From assembly GCF_900177725.1 (NCBI RefSeq), contig NZ_FXAT01000002.1, forward strand, positions 744,001 through 808,000: DNA of 64,000 nt, written 5' to 3'. The position numbers and the translations under genes were made by a program. The notes beneath the pieces were generated by a model that was given only the letters and a program-made list of their open reading frames with translations, was not told where the DNA came from and did not search any database. The DNA comes from Paraburkholderia susongensis (GTDB taxonomy: Bacteria > Pseudomonadota > Gammaproteobacteria > Burkholderiales > Burkholderiaceae). How positions within the stretch are numbered: position 1 is the stretch's first letter; every line of letters begins with the position of its first letter. Shown here in pieces: positions 46,948 through 57,026 of this stretch.

Positions 46948-46975
46948 AAAGCCCCGTTTTCACGGGGCTTTCTTT
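46948..46975. terminator. rho-independent terminator, bidirectional
   Basis: GCCCCG (46951-46956), a 6-nt loop and CGGGGC (46963-46968) flanked by AAA and TTTCTTT. Closes the His-rich peptide gene on the plus strand; the flanking A run makes it usable on the minus strand as well. Confidence 0.9.
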
Positions 46976-47245
46976 ATGGCAAACCGCGTTCGGAACGACC
47001 CGTGGACGACCTCACGCATGCGTGCGACGCCCCATACATTCCACGCGAAAACGCGGGCGCGCAATCACGGACACATGCTGTTACACCTTCGCGGCACGAG
47101 GTTCGCGAAGAGGGGCCGACGCGGATCATCGCACTGGGCTGTCGTGCTGGTACACCGGGCCCCGGCGCCATGATTTCCGCGTGGTAAAGAGATGGGCGGA
47201 GATGAGCGGGCAGCGGCACGTGTGCGCCCGCCACCCGCATTGCGC
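46976..47245. other. region between terminator and hutG stop
   Basis: With the terminator this makes a 338-bp gap. It lies past the end of the hut operon. I see no convincing hut terminator and no gene. Confidence 0.4.
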
Positions 47246-48058
47246 TCAAGCCGACTCGACGCGCTCCAGCGCGGTGGTCACGAGCGCTTCGAGCAAAGGC
47301 GCGACCTTCGCGGCGAGGATTTCGTCGTACGCGTAGGGCATGTGCTCTTCCATGTACGTGATCTGCGACAGCTCGAGCTGCACCGCATGCACGCCCTGCG
47401 CCGGCTCACCGTATTGCCGCGTGATATAGCCGCCCTTGAAGCGGCCATTCGCGACCGCGCTGTAACCGCCGTGCCGCTCGACGAGCGCGGCCAGTTCGTC
47501 GGCCATGCCCGTTGCCGCGCTCGCGCCGTTCGAGGTGCCGAAGTTGAAGTCCGGCAGACGTCCGTCGAAAAAACGCGGCACGTGCGAGCGGATCGAATGC
47601 GCTTCCCACAGCAGCACCTTGCCGTGCTTCGCCTTTAGCGAAGCAAGTTCGCCTGCGAGCGCGTCGTGATACGGCTTCCAGTATGCGTCGCGGCGGCGGG
47701 CGACTTCCGCGTCGTCCGGCAGATGGCCGTCGAGATAGAGCGGCTCCTTGTCGAACGTATCGACCGGCAGGAGACCGGTCGTGTCCTGTCCCGGGTACAG
47801 GTTCGCGCCATCGGGCGGCCGGTTCAGATCGATCACGTAGCGCGCGTAGCCCGGCGTCAGGATCGACGCGCCCATGCGCTTCGCGAATGCATACAGGCGA
47901 TCGAGATGCCAGTCGCAATCGTCGGTGCGTTGCGCGACCGGGGTCATCGTCGTGGCGATGTCCGCCGGGATCTGCGTGCCCAGATGCGGGATCGAGATCA
48001 GGAGCGGCAGGCTTCCCTGATGCAGCGAGAAAACCGGTGTGGTGTTCGAGGCAGTCAT
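47246..48058 (-). CDS. hutG: N-formylglutamate deformylase
   Basis: Last step of the five-enzyme histidine pathway: N-formylglutamate to glutamate plus formate. 270 residues of the N-formylglutamate amidohydrolase family (LISIPHLGTQIP, YVIDLNRPPDGANLYPGQ, LLWEAHSIRSHVPRFFDGRLPDFNFGT). Start ATG 48058 is 105 bp after hutF. Last gene of the hut operon. Together with hutF it defines the HutF/HutG route rather than direct formiminoglutamase. Confidence 0.95.
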   Translation of the reverse strand: MTASNTTPVFSLHQGSLPLLISIPHLGTQIPADIATTMTPVAQRTDDCDWHLDRLYAFAKRMGASILTPGYARYVIDLNRPPDGANLYPGQDTTGLLPVDTFDKEPLYLDGHLPDDAEVARRRDAYWKPYHDALAGELASLKAKHGKVLLWEAHSIRSHVPRFFDGRLPDFNFGTSNGASAATGMADELAALVERHGGYSAVANGRFKGGYITRQYGEPAQGVHAVQLELSQITYMEEHMPYAYDEILAAKVAPLLEALVTTALERVESA

Positions 48059-48163
48059 GTCAGTCCGTATTCGATGAGGATCGGAAAATCGGAGAATCGG
48101 TTGCGCAGCTTGCTCAGGTAACCGCGATGGCAATCACCTCGAGCAACTGCGGCGCAACCGCGC

Positions 48164-49561
48164 CTATTTGAGCAGGTCCGCGAGCGCCGCGCGATAGCGC
48201 GCATAGGCGCCCTCTTCGTCGCGATGCCTGCGGTTGTCGACGACCTTGACGCCACCCGCGTAGACATCGCGGATCGGCGTCTCGCCGTGTTCGCAGAATA
48301 CGACGCCCGAGAGCCACGCCTGCGGCGCATGCTCGGCGATACTCGAATGATCGGCGTCGAGCACGAGCCAATCCGCCCGATGGCCGGCCTGCAACGCGCC
48401 GACCGCACGGCCGGTGGCGCGCGCGCCACCGTCGAGCGCGGCGTCGAACAGACGGTCCGCGACATGCGTGGCCTGCGCCGACGCGAGCACGTTGCGCTGC
48501 CGGTGTATCAGACGCTGGCCGTATTCGAGCAGCCGCAGTTCCGCACGCCAGTCGACGCCGATATGGCTGTCCGAGCCGACGCCGATGCGGCCTTGCGCGT
48601 CGAGATACGCCTGCGCCGGGAAAATGCCGTCGCCGAGATTGGCCTCGGTGGTCAGGCACAGGCCCGCCACCGCGCCGCTCTTCGCGAGCGCCAGCGTTTC
48701 GTTCTCATCGACGTGGGTCGCATGCACGAGGCACCAGCGGCCGTCGACGTCGAAACGATCGAGCAGCCATTGCACCGGGCGCGCGCCTTCGGTTTCGATG
48801 CACGCGTCGACCTCGGCGGTCTGTTCGGCGATATGGATATGCACCGGCGCCGTCGCGCCGATGCCGCCGAGCAGCGCGCGCAACGACGCCTCCGACACCG
48901 CGCGCAACGAATGCGGCGCGACGCCGTAGCGCAGCGCGGCGTTCTCGGGGCGCGCCGCGCGCAGCGTGCCGAGCAGATCGAGCAAACTCTCCGGCGTATT
49001 GATGAAGCGGCGCTGATCGTCGCGCGGCGCACGCGCGCCGAAGCCGCTGTATTGATAGAGCACCGGCAGCATCGTCATGCCGATGCCGCTCGCCGCTGCC
49101 GCATCCACGACGCGTTGCGCGAGTTCGGCCTGATTCGCGTAGCGGTTGCCGTCCTGCGCGTGATGCACGTAGTGGAACTCGCACACCGACGTATAGCCGG
49201 CCTTCAGCATTTCGATGTAGAGCCACTGGGCGACGCTCGCGAGGCCTTCCGGCGTGATGCGCGCGGCAAAGCGATACATGAGGTCGCGCCAGCTCCAGAA
49301 GTTGTCGGTCGCGCCTGCGCCCGACGCGACGCGATATTCGGTGAGCCCCGCCATCGCGCGCTGGAACGCATGCGAATGAAGGTTAGGCATGCCAGGCATG
49401 AGCGGGCCCGCTGCTTTCGGTACGCCCGCAGGTGCTTGCGCGTGATCCGGCGTGACCGTGGTCAGCGTGCCGTTTGCGTCCCATTCGAGCAGCACGTTAC
49501 GGCGCCAGCCATCGGGCAGGTACGCATGAGCGGCGAACAGCGATTGATTGGATTGCGTCAT
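48164..49561 (-). CDS. hutF: formimidoylglutamate deiminase
   Basis: Converts N-formimidoyl-glutamate to N-formylglutamate and NH3. 465 residues, amidohydrolase superfamily. Zinc ligands: HSH in PNLHSHAFQRAMAG, HIHIAEQ, HATHVDE and the Asp of GSDSHIGVDW. It lies 29 bp after hutI, same operon. Confidence 0.96.
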   Translation of the reverse strand: MTQSNQSLFAAHAYLPDGWRRNVLLEWDANGTLTTVTPDHAQAPAGVPKAAGPLMPGMPNLHSHAFQRAMAGLTEYRVASGAGATDNFWSWRDLMYRFAARITPEGLASVAQWLYIEMLKAGYTSVCEFHYVHHAQDGNRYANQAELAQRVVDAAAASGIGMTMLPVLYQYSGFGARAPRDDQRRFINTPESLLDLLGTLRAARPENAALRYGVAPHSLRAVSEASLRALLGGIGATAPVHIHIAEQTAEVDACIETEGARPVQWLLDRFDVDGRWCLVHATHVDENETLALAKSGAVAGLCLTTEANLGDGIFPAQAYLDAQGRIGVGSDSHIGVDWRAELRLLEYGQRLIHRQRNVLASAQATHVADRLFDAALDGGARATGRAVGALQAGHRADWLVLDADHSSIAEHAPQAWLSGVVFCEHGETPIRDVYAGGVKVVDNRRHRDEEGAYARYRAALADLLK

Positions 49562-49590
49562 CTCTCAGGTTCCAGTTCCGTTCGCGCTCT

Positions 49591-50820
49591 TCAGTTCACA
49601 CCCGGCTCACGCCGCGTATAAACGGTTTCGCCCGCGCGCACGACTCGCGCGCACAGCGGACGGCCAATCCAGTAGGCGAGTTCGGCCAGCGAATCGACCG
49701 ACCACACCGCGAAGTCCGCCGCGCGGCCAGCTTGCAGCGCGCCGTGCCGATCGCTCTTGCCGAGCGCGTGCGCCGCATGCGTCGTCACGCCTTGCAGCAC
49801 CTCGGGCACGGTCATGCGAAAGAGCGTGCTCGCCATGTTCATCATCAGCAGCAGCGAGGTGGCGGGCGACGTGCCGGGGTTGCTGTCGGTGGAAATCGCA
49901 ATCGGCACCTCGTAGCGCCGCAGCAGGTCGAGCGGCGGCAGTTGCGTCTCGCGGATGAAGTAGTACGCGCCCGGCAGCAGCACGGCCACGGTGCCCGCCT
50001 CCTTCATCGCGGCCACGCCCGCTTCGTCGAGAAATTCGAGGTGATCCGCGGACAATGCGCGATGCCGCGCCGCGAGCGCCGTACCGCCGCCGTTCGACAA
50101 CTGCTCGGCGTGCATCTTGACCGGCAGCTTGTAGCGCGCGGCCGCGTTGAACACGCGCTCGCTCTGCTCGAGCGAAAAACCGATGCGCTCGCAAAACACG
50201 TCCACCGCATCGACGAGCCCTTCGTCCGCGAGCGCGGGCAGCATCGTATTGCAGACTTCGTCGATATAGGCGTCCGCGCGGCCCGCGAATTCGGGCGGCA
50301 GCGCGTGCGCGCCGAGAAACGTCGTGTAGACCGTGACCGGATAGCGCTCGCCGAGTTGCCGCGCAACGCGCAGCATCTTGCGCTCGCTCGCGAGATCGAG
50401 GCCGTAGCCGGATTTGATTTCGATGGCCGTCACGCCTTCGGCGAGCAACGGTTCGAGCCGCACGGCCGCTTGCCGGAACAGCGATGCTTCGTCCGCCGCA
50501 CGCGTCGCGCGCACCGTCGAGACGATGCCGCCGCCCTGCCGCGCGATTTCCTCGTAGCTCACGCCCGCGAGGCGCTGCGCGAATTCGTCGGCGCGCTGGC
50601 CGCCGTACACGAGGTGCGTGTGACAGTCGACGAGGCCCGGCGTCACCCATGCGCCGCGCAGATCTTCGCGCGGCCATGCGGCGTATTGCTGAGGTAATTC
50701 GGCCGCCGCGCCGAGCCATGCGATGCAGCCGTCTTCGACGGCGATCGCGGCATCGGCGAGCGTGTGGTGAGGATTGCCCTGCGGGCACAGTTTGAGGTGA
50801 TGCCAGACGGTTTGCTTCAT
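49591..50820 (-). CDS. hutI: imidazolonepropionase
   Basis: Third step: hydrolyses 4-imidazolone-5-propanoate to N-formimidoyl-L-glutamate. 409 residues. Amidohydrolase motifs: [32 protein letters not shown] and [14 protein letters not shown] 50820 ([15 protein letters not shown]) is the standard start, 118 bp after hutD; the frame is open further upstream but lacks family similarity. Confidence 0.97.
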   Translation of the reverse strand: MKQTVWHHLKLCPQGNPHHTLADAAIAVEDGCIAWLGAAAELPQQYAAWPREDLRGAWVTPGLVDCHTHLVYGGQRADEFAQRLAGVSYEEIARQGGGIVSTVRATRAADEASLFRQAAVRLEPLLAEGVTAIEIKSGYGLDLASERKMLRVARQLGERYPVTVYTTFLGAHALPPEFAGRADAYIDEVCNTMLPALADEGLVDAVDVFCERIGFSLEQSERVFNAAARYKLPVKMHAEQLSNGGGTALAARHRALSADHLEFLDEAGVAAMKEAGTVAVLLPGAYYFIRETQLPPLDLLRRYEVPIAISTDSNPGTSPATSLLLMMNMASTLFRMTVPEVLQGVTTHAAHALGKSDRHGALQAGRAADFAVWSVDSLAELAYWIGRPLCARVVRAGETVYTRREPGVN

Positions 50821-50938
50821 CGCATGCTCTTCGCGGCTTGTTGCAGCCTGTTGCGTGGCTGTGTGTTGGTTCACCTGCGGGTTCGCCTGCGCCCGCCGTG
50901 AGGTCATTGCGCGCGCCTGCGATTCTGGGTCAGCGGAA

Positions 50939-51631
50939 TCATCGTCGCGTATAGCGGATGCTGATCGCGAGCAACGCGCCCGTGCCTTCGAGCGCGCAAG
51001 CCAGTGTGTTCGGCGTGTCGATGCGCAGCGTGTCGCCGGTTTCGAGTTGCAGCGGCTTTGCCGCACTCTCCGCACTCTGCGCACCCTCGAGCGTGAGCGC
51101 GACCGAACCGCTTGCGCAGAACAGCAGCGCCACGTCGCCCTCGAGCATGCGCGATGCAGCCGACTGCGCTTCGCATCGCCACACTTCGAGCGCACCCTGC
51201 GCGAAGTCGCGCCGCACCATGAGGTTGAAGTCGCGCGTCGCGCCGTCGACGAGCCGGGCGTCGATGCGCGCCTCGCCGTCGAAGCGCGCGATGTCGAACG
51301 CTTCTTTCAATGCGTGCGACTTCACGACCTGTGCACCATCCAATTCATCGAGCAGCATGCCCGCGCCGGACAACAGCACGAGCGTCCGGTCGACGCCGTC
51401 GAAGCGTGAGAACGGCCCGGCCTGCGCGACGTCGGCGACGCTCACGCGCCACACGAAGTCGCCAGGCCCTGCGCTCTGCCCGCCGTCCTGCGACGGAAAC
51501 GCGGCCACTTCGCGCGTGATCCCGCCGCCGTTTTTCCACGGCGCGGCCACGAGGTCAGCGCCGCGAATCAGCGTGACGATGGCCGTGCCGCCAACGCCGC
51601 GAACACCGCTCACGCCGTCAACAACGGCCAC
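50939..51631 (-). CDS. hutD: HutD family protein
   Basis: 230 residues starting with GTG, 2 bp after the hutU stop (TGATCGTG). A two-domain cupin-like protein found in hut operons; described as limiting or fine-tuning histidine catabolism, with no established enzyme activity. Motifs: [14 protein letters not shown] and [32 protein letters not shown], characteristic of the family. Confidence 0.92.
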   Translation of the reverse strand: MAVVDGVSGVRGVGGTAIVTLIRGADLVAAPWKNGGGITREVAAFPSQDGGQSAGPGDFVWRVSVADVAQAGPFSRFDGVDRTLVLLSGAGMLLDELDGAQVVKSHALKEAFDIARFDGEARIDARLVDGATRDFNLMVRRDFAQGALEVWRCEAQSAASRMLEGDVALLFCASGSVALTLEGAQSAESAAKPLQLETGDTLRIDTPNTLACALEGTGALLAISIRYTRR

Positions 51632-51633
51632 GA

Positions 51634-53322
51634 TCAGCGGCCCAGCATCGGCAGATTGAGGCCCGCTTCGCGCGCGGTCTGCTGCGCGAGTTCATAGCCC
51701 GCATCCGCGTGACGCATCACGCCAGTGGCCGGGTCGTTCAGCAGCACACGGCCGAGGCGCTGGTGCGCGGCATCGGTGCCGTCCGCGACGATCACTACGC
51801 CCGAGTGCTGCGAGAAGCCCATGCCGACCCCGCCGCCATGATGCAGCGAGACCCACGACGCACCGCCTGCCGTGTTGAGCAGCGCGTTGAGCAGCGGCCA
51901 GTCGCTGACCGCGTCCGAGCCGTCTTTCATCGACTCGGTTTCGCGATTCGGGCTCGCGACCGAACCGGTGTCGAGGTGATCGCGGCCGATCACGATCGGC
52001 GCCTTCAGCTCGCCGTTCTTGACCATCTCGTTGAACGCCTGGCCGAGACGATAGCGATCCTTCACGCCAACCCAGCAGATACGCGCCGGCAGACCCTGGA
52101 ACGCGATACGCTCGCGCGCCATGTCGAGCCAGTTGTGCAGATGCGGATCGTCGGGGATCAACTCCTTGACCTTCGCATCGGTCTTGTAGATATCCTCAGG
52201 ATCGCCCGACAGCGCGACCCAGCGGAACGGACCCTTGCCTTCGCAGAAGAGCGGGCGGATATACGCGGGCACGAAGCCCGGGAAATCGAACGCGTTTTCC
52301 ACGCCCATTTCGAGCGCCATCTGGCGGATGTTGTTGCCGTAGTCGAGCGTCGCCGCACCACGTTCCTGCAACGTCAGCATCGCCTGCACCTGTTTGGCCA
52401 TCGACTGCTTGGCGGGCGTGACGATGCTTTCCGGCGCGGTCTTCATACGCTCGCGCCAGTCTTCGACCGTCCAGCCCTGCGGCAGGTAGCCGTGAATCGG
52501 ATCGTGCGCGCTCGTCTGGTCGGTCACGCAGTCCGGCGTGATGCCGCGCGCGACGCACTCGGCGAACACGTCGGCGGCATTGCCGAGCAGGCCGACCGAC
52601 ACCGGCTTGCTGGCGCGCTTCGCTTCGTCGAGCATCGCGAGCGCTTCGTCGAGCGTCTTCGCTTTCTTATCGACGTAGCGCGTCTTCAGACGGAAGTCGA
52701 TGCGCGTCTCGTCGCATTCGACCGCGATCATCGAGAAGCCTGCCATCGTCGCGGCGAGCGGCTGCGCGCCGCCCATGCCGCCCAAGCCGCCCGTCAGGAT
52801 CCAGCGGCCCTTGGGGTCGCCGTTGAAGTGCTGGTTCGCCACCGAGAAGAAGGTCTCGTAGGTGCCCTGCACGATGCCCTGGCTGCCGATGTAGATCCAG
52901 CTGCCCGCGGTCATCTGGCCGTACATCATGAGGCCCTTGCGATCGAGTTCGTGGAAGTGTTCCCACGTCGCCCAGTGCGGCACTAGGTTCGAGTTCGCGA
53001 GCAGCACGCGCGGGGCGTCCGCATGCGTGCGGAACACGCCGACCGGCTTGCCCGATTGAATCAGCAGCGTTTCGTCTTCGTTCAGGTCCTTCAGCGACGT
53101 GAGAATCTGGTCGAAGCAATCCCAGTTGCGCGCGGCGCGGCCAATGCCGCCGTACACGACGAGCGCGTGCGGGTGCTCGGCTACTTCGGGATCCAGATTG
53201 TTCTGGATCATCCGGTACGCGGCTTCGGCGATCCAGGTCTTGCAGGTCTTTTCCGCGCCGCGCGGTGCGCGGATCGTGCGGGTCGGGTCGAGACGCGGAT
53301 CGATATGCTTAGGATTGTTCAT
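51634..53322 (-). CDS. hutU: urocanate hydratase
   Basis: Second step: adds water to urocanate to give imidazolone propionate, using tightly bound NAD+. 562 residues, the family length. Signature features: [19 protein letters not shown] with the conserved Cys, [17 protein letters not shown] (nucleotide binding), and [12 protein letters not shown]. Between hutC (63 bp upstream) and hutD. Confidence 0.98.
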   Translation of the reverse strand: MNNPKHIDPRLDPTRTIRAPRGAEKTCKTWIAEAAYRMIQNNLDPEVAEHPHALVVYGGIGRAARNWDCFDQILTSLKDLNEDETLLIQSGKPVGVFRTHADAPRVLLANSNLVPHWATWEHFHELDRKGLMMYGQMTAGSWIYIGSQGIVQGTYETFFSVANQHFNGDPKGRWILTGGLGGMGGAQPLAATMAGFSMIAVECDETRIDFRLKTRYVDKKAKTLDEALAMLDEAKRASKPVSVGLLGNAADVFAECVARGITPDCVTDQTSAHDPIHGYLPQGWTVEDWRERMKTAPESIVTPAKQSMAKQVQAMLTLQERGAATLDYGNNIRQMALEMGVENAFDFPGFVPAYIRPLFCEGKGPFRWVALSGDPEDIYKTDAKVKELIPDDPHLHNWLDMARERIAFQGLPARICWVGVKDRYRLGQAFNEMVKNGELKAPIVIGRDHLDTGSVASPNRETESMKDGSDAVSDWPLLNALLNTAGGASWVSLHHGGGVGMGFSQHSGVVIVADGTDAAHQRLGRVLLNDPATGVMRHADAGYELAQQTAREAGLNLPMLGR

Positions 53323-53385
53323 GATGTCCCTCGGGATGCTTGAAGCTGTTCGATAAAGAAATTCAGTGATGCTGAAAAACCAGAA

Positions 53386-54081
53386 TCAGAAATGTCCAGT
53401 GAAGCGGTAGCGGCTGCCTGGATGCCACAGATTGGCGATCGAGGCGACCTGGCTTTGCGACCACGTCCGCCGGTGCAGGACCAGGCACGGCTCGCGTTCA
53501 CTCATGCTCAACAACTCGCGCGTGATGTCGTCCGCCGCCAGCGCTTCGATGCGGTACTCGACCCGCTGCAGCGGCGCCACGCGCACGAGATACTGGTTCG
53601 GCGTCGTGTTCGTGAAGTCCTGCAACGCGTATTCGGGCGCGACCGCCGGATTCACCCAGCGCTCTTCGAGCTGCACCGGCTCGTCGTTTTCGAAATGCAG
53701 CAGGCGCGAGTGAAACACGGGGCTGCCCGCACTCACCTGCATTTCTTCGGCGAGCGCGGCATCGGTAATGCTCGCGCCGATGTTGAGCACCTGCGCGTGA
53801 TAGCGATGACCGCGCGCGACGATTTCATCGGAGATGCTGCGGATCGCGACCAGCGTCGATTCGTACTTGGGACGGGCGACGAACGTGCCCGAGCCTTGCA
53901 CACGCGTGAGCACCTGCTCCGAGGTCAGCTCGCGCAATGCGCGGTTGACCGTCATGCGCGCGACGTTGAACTCGCGCGCAAGCTCGTTTTCGGAGGGCAC
54001 CTGGTCGCCTTCGGCCCACTCGCCCGCATGAATGCGCGAGAGGATGAAGTCCTTGATGCCCTGATAAGCCGGTGCGTTCAT
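53386..54081 (-). CDS. hutC: histidine utilisation repressor, GntR family
   Basis: 231 residues: an N-terminal winged HTH (about 1-75; GDQVPSENELAREFNVARMTVNRALRELTSEQVLTRVQGSGTFV) and a C-terminal UTRA ligand domain that binds urocanate. HutC represses hut genes and is released by urocanate. It lies 25 bp after hutH inside the operon, so it is autoregulated; the operator-like palindromes are upstream of hutH and near 9.6 kb. Confidence 0.95.
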   Translation of the reverse strand: MNAPAYQGIKDFILSRIHAGEWAEGDQVPSENELAREFNVARMTVNRALRELTSEQVLTRVQGSGTFVARPKYESTLVAIRSISDEIVARGHRYHAQVLNIGASITDAALAEEMQVSAGSPVFHSRLLHFENDEPVQLEERWVNPAVAPEYALQDFTNTTPNQYLVRVAPLQRVEYRIEALAADDITRELLSMSEREPCLVLHRRTWSQSQVASIANLWHPGSRYRFTGHF

Positions 54082-54106
54082 TGGCCTGATCCGTGTGTCC
54101 GGCGAC

Positions 54107-55627
54107 TTACTGCTCGGACACGAACGACAACGGGCTCAGCTTCGCGATCGTGCCGTCCTGCACGAGCTTCGTGACAGCCGCGATGTCCGGTGCGAAGTAG
54201 TGATCGAGCTCGTAGTGCGGCACGTTCTTGCGCACCACGTCCATGACCTTCTGCAGGCTCGGGCTGGTCTTGTGCGGCGCGCGCAGATCGACGCCCTGCG
54301 CGGCGGCGAGCAGTTCGATCGAGAGGATGTTCGCGGTGTTCTCGGCGATGTCGCCAAGCTTGCGCGCGGCGAACGTCGCCATCGACACGTGGTCTTCCTG
54401 GTTCGCCGAAGTCGGCAGCGAATCGACCGAAGCCGGATGCGCGAGCGTCTTGTTCTCCGACGCGAGCGCGGCAGCCGTAACGTGCGCGATCATGAAGCCG
54501 GAGTTCACGCCACCATCCCTGACGAGGAACGGCGGCAGGCCCGACAGCGTCGCGTCGATCAGCAGCGCGATACGGCGCTCGGCGAGCGCGCCGATTTCCG
54601 CGACGGCGAGCGCGAGGTTGTCGGCAGCGAAAGCGACCGGCTCGGCGTGGAAATTACCGCCCGAGAGCACTTCGCCGGTGTCCGGGAAAATCAGCGGATT
54701 GTCGGACACCGCGTTCGCTTCGAGCAGCAGCACTTGCGCCGCGTGGCGCATCTGGTCGAGACACGCGCCCATCACCTGCGGCTGGCAGCGCAGGCTGTAC
54801 GGGTCCTGCACCTTGTCGCAATCAGCGTGCGAAACGTTGATCGCCGAGCCTTGCAGAAGCGACCGGTAAGCCGCGGCAGCATCGATCTGGCCTTGATGAC
54901 CGCGCAGTTCATGAATACGTGCATCGAACGGCTTGACCGAGCCCATCGCCGCATCGACCGACAGCGCGCCGGCCACGAGACCCGTGCGGTACAGGTCTTC
55001 GATTGCGAACATGTTGTAGAGCGCGAGCGCGGTGGACGCCTGCGTGCCGTTGAGCAGCGCGAGACCTTCCTTCGCCTGCAGCGTGAGCGGCTTCAGGCCG
55101 ACGAGTGCGAGGCCTTCGGTAGCCGGCATGCGTTCGCCCTTCGCGAACACTTCGCCGACGCCGAGCAGCACCGCCGACATATGCGCGAGCGGCGCGAGGT
55201 CGCCCGATGCGCCAACCGAACCCTTGACCGGAATCACCGGCAGCACGTCGGCGTTGAACAGCGCGATCAGCGCTTCCATGACTTCGCGGCGGATGCCCGA
55301 GTGGCCGCGGCCGAGGCTCGAGAGCTTGAGCGCCATCAGGAGACGCACGACCGGACGCGACATCGGCTCGCCCACGCCGACTGCGTGCGACAGCACCAGA
55401 TTGCGCTGCAGCAGTTCGAGCTGCTCACGCGGGATATGCGTGCTGGCAAGGCGGCCGAAGCCGGTGTTGATGCCGTAGGCCGGCTCGCCCTTGGCGGTGA
55501 TGTCGGCGACGGCCTGCGCGCAGGCGTCGATGGCGGCGTGGCTCGCGGGATCGAGTTGCAGCGTGACCTGTTCACGCGCGATCTGGCGCAGTTGCGGAAG
55601 GCTCAGGTGGCCGGGCTTCAGAATCAT
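54107..55627 (-). CDS. hutH: histidine ammonia-lyase
   Basis: First step: histidine to trans-urocanate and ammonia. 506 residues. The MIO cofactor-forming triad ASG is at 140-142 ([12 protein letters not shown]), and YGINTGFG (Tyr51) is conserved. First gene of the hut operon, with its promoter and HutC-type sites directly upstream. ATG 55627. Confidence 0.98.
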   Translation of the reverse strand: MILKPGHLSLPQLRQIAREQVTLQLDPASHAAIDACAQAVADITAKGEPAYGINTGFGRLASTHIPREQLELLQRNLVLSHAVGVGEPMSRPVVRLLMALKLSSLGRGHSGIRREVMEALIALFNADVLPVIPVKGSVGASGDLAPLAHMSAVLLGVGEVFAKGERMPATEGLALVGLKPLTLQAKEGLALLNGTQASTALALYNMFAIEDLYRTGLVAGALSVDAAMGSVKPFDARIHELRGHQGQIDAAAAYRSLLQGSAINVSHADCDKVQDPYSLRCQPQVMGACLDQMRHAAQVLLLEANAVSDNPLIFPDTGEVLSGGNFHAEPVAFAADNLALAVAEIGALAERRIALLIDATLSGLPPFLVRDGGVNSGFMIAHVTAAALASENKTLAHPASVDSLPTSANQEDHVSMATFAARKLGDIAENTANILSIELLAAAQGVDLRAPHKTSPSLQKVMDVVRKNVPHYELDHYFAPDIAAVTKLVQDGTIAKLSPLSFVSEQ

Positions 55628-55637
55628 GGTGTGTCGT

Positions 55638-55689
55638 CCTGTCTATACAAGTTCAAATAAGTCTAGCTTGGCGTTCTTGTATATACAAC
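55638..55689 (-). promoter_or_regulatory. hutH promoter with two HutC-type operators
   Basis: On the minus strand TTGTAT (55688-55683), 17 bp, TAGACT (55665-55660) form a sigma-70 promoter. Palindrome B, CTTGTATATACAAC (55676-55689), covers the -35 box. Palindrome A, CCTGTCTATACAAG (55638-55651), lies just after the expected start. HutC is known to bind such TGTATATACA-type sites. Binding by this HutC is inference. Confidence 0.7.
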
Positions 55690-55830
55690 TTCTTTTTCAG
55701 GATTTCGGGCCTGGGGATTTCCATTATTCCCAGCGTCCTTCGAGGCAGTACGCCCGAGTGCTTGTGGCTGGGCCGTGCGTGGGCCGTTGAGCATCCGCCG
55801 GACACTGGGTGGCGCGGCGTTGCCTCTGAA

Positions 55831-55844
55831 CTTGTATATACACC
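55831..55844. promoter_or_regulatory. third HutC-type palindrome, distal
   Basis: CTTGTATATACACC, matching site B in 12 of 14 positions, about 155 bp upstream of it and between hutH and the LysR gene. It could act through looping or mark a second control point. Confidence 0.5.
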
Positions 55845-55997
55845 TTTGTGTTCGCGCGCCGTGTAGCCGGAGATGCGCCGGCCCCGGCGCGGCGGCGAGC
55901 CGCCCGGGCCGATATAAGAGTTATAGGAGAGCCGGCCCGGGGTGCAAAAAGCCTGCTGGAGATGTGCGTGGTAATGGCTGGCCGTTGGAGCCGCCCC

Positions 55998-56921
55998 CTA
56001 AAGCCTGACCCTCGCCGCGATGAAATCCAGAAAGCACTGCACCCGCCCGGCGAGCGACGCGCTCTGGTAGTACACCGCGTTCACCGGCTGCCGTTCGTCG
56101 ACGAGCAGGTTGCCGAGAATCGGCACCAGGCGCTTTTCGCGCACGTCGGCGGCGGTCATGAAGTCGGCGAGACAGGCGATGCCCCAGCCCGAGAGCGCCA
56201 GTTGCCGCAGCGTCTCGCCGCTCGACGCCGTGATCGACGGCTCGATCTTCAGCGCCGGGGCTTCGCTCTCGTGACCCTTGCCGGCCTTTCGCCTCTTGCC
56301 CCCTTCCCGCAGCGGCCAGCGGTTCAGATGCTCCGGCGCCGTGAAGCCGATCAGCCGATGCGCGCGCAGCGCGTCGATCGTCGTCGGCTCGCCGTATTGC
56401 GCGAGATACGCCGGGCTCGCAAGCACGCGCAGCTTGCTGCTGCCGAGCGCGCGCGCATGCAGCGTCGAGTCCTGCAGCACGCCGATGCGAATCGCGATGT
56501 CCACCTTCTGTTCGAGCAGATCGACGATCCGCTCGCTGCTCGTCAGCTCGAGCCGGATCTCCGGATACAGCGCGGAAAACGCGGTCATATGCGGCGCCAC
56601 GCAATGCAGCATGAACGGCGACGCCGCATCGACGCGCAAACGCCCCGACGGCCGTTCGCGGCCGCGCGCAACCGACTCCTCGGCCTCTTCGAGCGCATCG
56701 AGAATCGCGCGGGCGCGCCGCAGAAACGCGTCGCCTTCCTCGGTCAGATGCAGACGCCGCGTCGTGCGCCGCACGAGCGCGGTATCGAGCTTCTGTTCGA
56801 GGCGCGTGAGCGCGCGGCTCACACCGGAGACGGTCTGCCCCAGTTTCTCGGCCGCCGCGGTGATCGAACCGCTGTCGATCACGGTGACGAACACGAGCAA
56901 CTCGTCGGTGGACGTTTTCAT
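55998..56921 (-). CDS. LysR-family transcriptional regulator
   Basis: 307 residues: N-terminal winged HTH (LLVFVTVIDSGSITAAAEKLGQTVSGVSRALTRLEQKLDTALVRR in the family pattern) and a C-terminal effector-binding domain. The N-terminus groups it with the large LysR branch common in Burkholderia. It is divergent from the epimerase gene (105 bp between starts), which it probably controls. The effector is unknown. A Lys/Arg/Gly-rich insertion (GGKRRKAGKGHE) at about residues 208-219 is unusual. Confidence 0.9.
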   Translation of the reverse strand: MKTSTDELLVFVTVIDSGSITAAAEKLGQTVSGVSRALTRLEQKLDTALVRRTTRRLHLTEEGDAFLRRARAILDALEEAEESVARGRERPSGRLRVDAASPFMLHCVAPHMTAFSALYPEIRLELTSSERIVDLLEQKVDIAIRIGVLQDSTLHARALGSSKLRVLASPAYLAQYGEPTTIDALRAHRLIGFTAPEHLNRWPLREGGKRRKAGKGHESEAPALKIEPSITASSGETLRQLALSGWGIACLADFMTAADVREKRLVPILGNLLVDERQPVNAVYYQSASLAGRVQCFLDFIAARVRL

Positions 56922-57026
56922 TGTTGATTTCGAGTCAAGATTGATTTGAGACTAACACGCTTTTTGCGAAAATCCGTACGAGCGATACTGCAGGCCTGTC
57001 CTCGTCTTTCCATCAGGGAGAACGTC

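Larger units (their letters stand above)
55628..55997. other. intergenic region between hutH and the LysR gene
   Basis: 370 bp, both genes on the minus strand. It holds the hut promoter, three HutC-type palindromes, and a GC-rich inverted repeat (CCCGGGCC at 55903-55910, GGCCCGGG at 55934-55941) with a 23-nt loop just after the LysR stop, possibly a weak terminator for that gene. Confidence 0.6.
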
